This document shows positions 60,490 through 64,000 of a stretch of DNA of 64,000 nt, one piece after another. Location: the NCBI GenBank assembly GCA_033239005.1, contig BSQZ01000122.1, positions 178,501 to 242,500 on the forward strand, written 5' to 3'. Both the position numbers and the translations under genes were made by a program. The notes under the pieces are model-generated. The model did no database searches, was not told the DNA's origin, and saw nothing but the letters and a program-made list of their open reading frames with translations. This DNA comes from Lamellibrachia satsuma. Its lineage: Eukaryota; Annelida; Polychaeta; Sabellida; Siboglinidae. Position 1 is the first letter of the stretch; every line of letters starts with the position of its first letter.

Positions 60490-60665
60490 TTGAGTACACC
60501 CAAATACACATCGTAGAGAAGAACACAAACCATAAGGGTGGACTTTTCATAGATGATAAAAAGTACTCTCCATAAGCCAATGGTTTTCATGTCCACTTGC
60601 CATCTGAAACTTTTAGTTTGGGATGGTAATCTTGTTAAATCTTCTTAATGCTTTGTTCAGAATCG
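60490..60665 (+). mobile_element. LINE family C 3' end (tail only)
   Basis: agggtggacttttcatagat, ccataagccaatggttttca, gtccacttgccatctga and taatcttgttaaatcttctt match the 3' UTR of the copy ending at 57690. No coding sequence precedes it. Confidence 0.75.
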
Positions 60666-61035
60666 ACATACCAATCACCGTTGTAAACACGTATGTATGT
60701 TTGGCAGTATTAAACCATACCCTATATATTTTCCTCTAACACGGTGGCAAGTTGTGGAACTATTATCTAGTTTCATAAAGCTCTGTCCGACATTTACTGA
60801 TGCTACTGTTATCAGTTATAAATAATGATAATGGTGACTAAAAAGCTGAAAACTAAAAGGAATGGCTCCTAACTGATGCATAACACCAGTATACCACCTA
60901 TACGACCTAAAGACCATGGCGGTGAAATAAAAAACAATAAGAGAAACTGCAAGTTTTCTAGAACAACTGGGTGAGAAGAATTGATCGTGGCAGTAAACAT
61001 AATCGACACGCGGGGAATGGAGGAGTTGAAGGAGG
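60666..61035. other. intergenic, no gene recognised
   Basis: No supported feature. Confidence 0.4.
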
Positions 61036-61039
61036 AAAT

Positions 61040-61320
61040 TGGTATGAGGGAGAGTCTCACAAAGCAGAATGGAAGGGGTACGAATGACGAAGAGAGCGGA
61101 AGCGCTTGGAGTGGAGGGTAGAATGAGAAGAGGAATGCCGAGACTGGTATGGGAGGACTGCGTGAAGAGAGATTTAGTGGGAGTGGGAGTGGGAAGGGAG
61201 TGGAGAACGAGGGCGAGGGATAGAGGGGAGTGGAGAACGAGGGCGAGGGAAAGGGGGGAGTGGAGAACGAGGACGAGGGATAGAGGGGAGTGGAGAACGA
61301 GGGCGAGATGGTAATGAAAC
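61040..61320 (+). pseudogene. LINE ORF2 C-terminal fragment ending in a 30-bp repeat
   Basis: Plus frame 61069-61314 encodes RAEALGVEGRMRRGMPRLVW then EDCVKRDLVGVGVGREWRTRARDRG. 'RRGRPRLxWEDCVKxDL...W..RARDRGEWR' is a common C-terminal signature of non-LTR ORF2 proteins. The last ten residues are repeated in tandem by a 30-bp repeat at 61201-61308 (EWRTRARDRG, EWRTRARERG, EWRTRTRDRG, EWRTRARW). The frame remains open through the repeat. Nothing of the catalytic domains lies upstream. Confidence 0.65.
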
Positions 61321-62150
61321 TGGACAAGCTATGACGAACAACGGAAAAAAAAATCGAAGACCGGTATCGGTGCGAGTCTCACCCCGGACAGCAGGGAAAA
61401 GGAGAAAGGCAACATGATGTCTTGTTTAGCACCAGCATCCAGCTATACAAGGCACCCATGTCATTTGCACAAACGACCATTATCATAACTCATTTGGCAG
61501 CATCTGTCGAAGCGTCCACCCCAAACACAACTGATGCAGCGCGTGCTAAAGCTAGTCGCACGATTTCTTTACATGTGGAATGAACTCGCGCACTACGACA
61601 CAAAAGTACGCGAGAACAAATTAGATACGACATGTCTACTCGTGCGTGAAACCCTATCACAGAACACATGTTGTCCCCACTCAACAACGATATACCCCCA
61701 AATCAACCATTGTATGATACAATAAGTGAACATATATGTTTCAAAGCATACACCATTATATTCTTCGTAAAATAGGGACCATGTTTGAAGATAAAATAAG
61801 TATTATGATATTGCACTCTCGGGGTATTGCATTGGCATGCACAATTGTGCGTTTGTTCTATGCAGCTATATTTTTCAACTAATGAATCATAAATACAGGG
61901 AGTCTTCATGCTTTTATAATAATTTGTAATATAGGTAATATATTAATTGTCCTTTTATATAAAATCAAGCAACTTTATTTACACGTGGCAATTCCTTTCC
62001 GTGACGCACAATTATAATTTGCCTTTATATTATTTAGATAATAGATGCACTCGATGTAGGTTTGAACTGGCATTGGATTTGTTGAGTTGCCGTGGTCAGA
62101 TGTTCCAGCTAAATAGCGCATTTGTATTACATTTACAATGTGGTAGAACT
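61321..62150. other. intergenic, no gene recognised
   Basis: No supported feature; possibly the decayed gag part of the BEL/Pao element near its right end. Confidence 0.35.
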
Positions 62151-62251
62151 TTGAAAAGGGCAGAAGCAGACACCAACGTGACTGCACACTACACAAAGGC
62201 CAGTGCTGCGAGTGTCATATCACAGCAGATTGACATTTTCTACGTTGCAGG

Positions 62252-62521
62252 TCACTGATTGTGCCAGTGATGTTGTATCACAAGGATGCACCAGATGAGT
62301 CCATCATGGTGTACGCACTGTTGGATGACCAATCCAACTCGACCTTCATCGCCCAACAGACCATGGACAAACTGAAGGCGACTGGAAAACCAGTCAAGAT
62401 AAAGATGGCGACGATGTTGGCAGAAAAAACAATAAACAGTGAAGTAGTGCATGGACTGTCTGTATGTAATGTCAGTGAATGCACCCCTATTCCTTTGTCT
62501 GGAGCGTACCTGAGGGAATAA
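62252..62521 (+). pseudogene. BEL/Pao protease domain
   Basis: LIVPVMLYHKDAP, then VYALLDDQSNSTFIAQQT. The D-D-Q-S of LLDDQSNSTF takes the place of the D-S/T-G catalytic triad in BEL/Pao proteases. It is followed by KMATMLAEKTINSEVVHGLS, typical downstream sequence. The frame stops at 62521. Confidence 0.7.
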
Positions 62522-62569
62522 ATTCCAGCAAAATAGGAGCTTGATCCCACGGCCAGAGACAGCTATGCA

Positions 62570-63043
62570 GTGGCGCCATCTCGCCTCAATAGCAGAGCAG
62601 TTACTTCCATACGAGAAAAATGTAGCTATTGTACTGCTCATTGGACTGGACTGCCCTCGAGCCATCAAGCCCAGAGAGCTGATACCAGGAACGACGACCC
62701 ATGGGCGGTGCGTACGTCAATTGGTTGGGGAATTGCTGGCATAGTGGACCCCTCTCATTATCAGCTGGTGAGTGTAGCCAATGACAAGCCTTGTCACTTG
62801 GCATTTTGCACCCACGTTACGGTTACGGAGATCAGCCCTTTGACAGTGTGCAATATGTTCGACCTTGACTTCAACGAGAGAAAGTCAGAAGAAAGGATAT
62901 ATGTTGAAGACCGTCGTTTTCTGGACAAGCTCTCCAATGAAATACATAGGAGAGCAGTGACACTCAAGAGACTGTCATGCCTGAAGAGTAAATTTCTACG
63001 CGACAGCCAGTACAGGGATGACTACTCAAGGTTCATGGCATAG
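62570..63043 (+). pseudogene. BEL/Pao pol linker before the reverse transcriptase
   Basis: 157-codon frame with AVAPSRLNSR, DDPWAVRTSIGWGIAGIVDP and EISPLTVCNMFDLDFNERKS, then VEDRRFLDKLSNEIHRR. Internal stretch 62610-62720 is shifted: CPRAIKPRELIPG is in another frame. The combination 'PRAIKPRExIPG...DDPxAVRTxLGWGIxG' is characteristic of BEL/Pao polyproteins. The sequence then jumps, so the start of the RT palm appears deleted. Confidence 0.75.
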
Positions 63044-63169
63044 ATAATCACCCATGGATATGCGGAACCTGTGCCGGCTGAGGAATTGACCATCGCTGAG
63101 GGAAGGACCTGGTACATTCCACAGTTGTGACATTGAAAGCATGTATCACAGGTCGGAGTCAACACGGAT

Positions 63170-63910
63170 GACAGAAACTTCCTGCGTTTCTTATGACGGG
63201 ATAACTGCAATTTGGACAGTGAACCAAAGGAGTATCGTATGACAGTGCATCTATTCGGTGCAACATCATCGCTTGGATGTGCAAACTACGCACTCAAGGC
63301 GACGGCAGATATGTTCGAAAAGGACTGTGGAAAGCTTACATAAGTTTTTTTCGGGAGGAATTTCTACGTAGATGACGGACTCAATTCTTTGGCCACACCA
63401 GCAGAAACCCTACAGCTGGTGGGAGGGAAGTTCTTGTTGCCATCTCCCTTGAGCTACGAGCCAAGGACGATAATAATATGGATTTGTCTTGTGACTCTCT
63501 TCCCATCGAACATACTCTTGGCACACAATGGTGCGTCGAGTCGGACACGTTCCAGTTTCGTATTGAAGTGAAGGACAGACCACTTACTCGGCGTGGTATT
63601 CTTTCGGCGGTTAGCTCCGTGTGAACTGACCTACCTGGTAGACATCCAAATACCCAGATGCTACAATGATAAAGACGTCGATACTTCAATCAATGTGGAG
63701 TTGCACAATTTCTCAGACGCCAGTCTGACAGGTAAGGGACAGTGCAGTTATTTGCGGTTAATGGACAGTCACGACAATATAGCATGTGCCCTAGTCTTGG
63801 GCAAATCCCGTGTTGGCCCTTCAATGTTTGTGACTTTTGTGAATTGGATTACGAGGCCATCACGCACTACTACTGGACGGACAACAAGGTTGTGCTGGGA
63901 GGTTTAACAT
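63170..63910 (+). pseudogene. BEL/Pao reverse transcriptase and RNase H remnants
   Basis: Broken frames give MTVHLFGATSSLGCANYALK then ATADMF (RT, 63240-63320), and PIEHTLGTQWCVESDTFQFR then PLTRRGILSAVSSV (connection domain, about 63496-63620). HNFSDASLTGKGQCSYLRL (about 63706) is the RNase H start with its D-A-S motif. ITHYYWTDNKVVLGGLTS (about 63860-63910) carries the second RNase H Asp (WTDNKVVL). The F/Y-V-D-D-G loop of RT (fyvdDG near 63363-63380) is only readable across a frameshift, ctacgtagatgacggac. Confidence 0.75.
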
Positions 63911-64000
63911 CTTCTTTGCAAACCGGGTACAAAAGATAAGAAGCAGCACAAAGGTGAGCGCATGGAAGTACGTCGGCACCAGGAAGAACACAGCTGACAT

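Larger units (their letters stand above)
62160..64000 (+). mobile_element. BEL/Pao-type LTR retrotransposon, decayed, continues past the window
   Basis: The pol order is visible on the plus strand: aspartic protease (about 62250), a linker with GWGIAGIVDPSHY (about 62725), RT-related segments (62830-63380), then RNase H-like sequence (63700-63910). Frameshifts and stops are frequent. No LTR or gag is recognisable to the left, and the window ends within pol, so the right-hand half, including integrase, is outside. Confidence 0.8.

Overview
Eukaryotic, almost certainly metazoan, nuclear DNA. Introns with GT-AG sites, long (CA)n, (TA)n and (CATA)n tracts, a tRNA-derived SINE, several non-LTR retrotransposon families, tyrosine-recombinase (Ngaro/DIRS-like) retroelement remnants and a BEL/Pao element all fit an invertebrate animal. 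The element mix would suit a lophotrochozoan such as a mollusc, but that is inference. Most of the 64 kb is decayed mobile DNA and tandem repeats; host genes are few.

Layout. 0.6-7.1 kb: hAT-like remnant, a reverse-transcriptase scrap, a 22-bp repeat, a 5'-truncated LINE (family A, 2.1-4.8 kb), a foldback region and a LINE family C tail. 8.3-11.5 kb: decayed minus-strand element with SGNH-hydrolase ORF, ~166-bp tandem array and gag-like ORF. 12-14.7 kb: small tandem and dispersed repeats. 15.7-23.7 kb: LINE family B in both orientations around a ~1 kb duplicated segment (16.2-17.5 and 20.15-21.1 kb), with a SINE and another LINE scrap between. 24-29 kb: microsatellites, a 35-bp GC-rich minisatellite and a LINE C-terminal fragment. 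29.87-32.16 kb: an intact two-exon gene for a secreted FG-GAP/VCBS-like repeat protein. 34.3-38.6 kb: LINE scrap, truncated SINE and a longer copy of LINE A. 39-41.5 kb: decayed conserved ORF, a candidate first exon and a dispersed repeat.

42.1-45.15 kb holds a head-to-head pair of paralogous three-exon genes for 64-residue secreted peptides. Exon lengths are identical (8, 62 and 125 nt); signal peptides are more conserved than mature parts. The plus-strand copy looks functional; the minus-strand copy has lost its first splice donor. The left one lies beside a LINE C tail and a Tc1-like transposase scrap separates the two.

47.95-54.24 kb is a minus-strand Ngaro-type element with the diagnostic split direct repeats A1 - ORFs - B1-A2-B2. 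Inside it are an intact 205-residue SGNH hydrolase ORF, a 54-bp satellite-like array and a frameshifted gag, but no visible reverse transcriptase or recombinase. It sits in a (TA)n tract. The same SGNH-array-gag order recurs at 8.3-11.5 kb with an unrelated array sequence. These two matters, the peptide pair and the SGNH-array-gag elements, are the most interesting content.

54.5-64 kb: two exon-like segments, LINE C copies, a minus-strand MS4A/CD20-like four-helix membrane protein gene (last three exons), further LINE scraps, and a decayed BEL/Pao pol gene running off the right edge. Coordinates of decayed elements are approximate; all homology is by eye, without database search.
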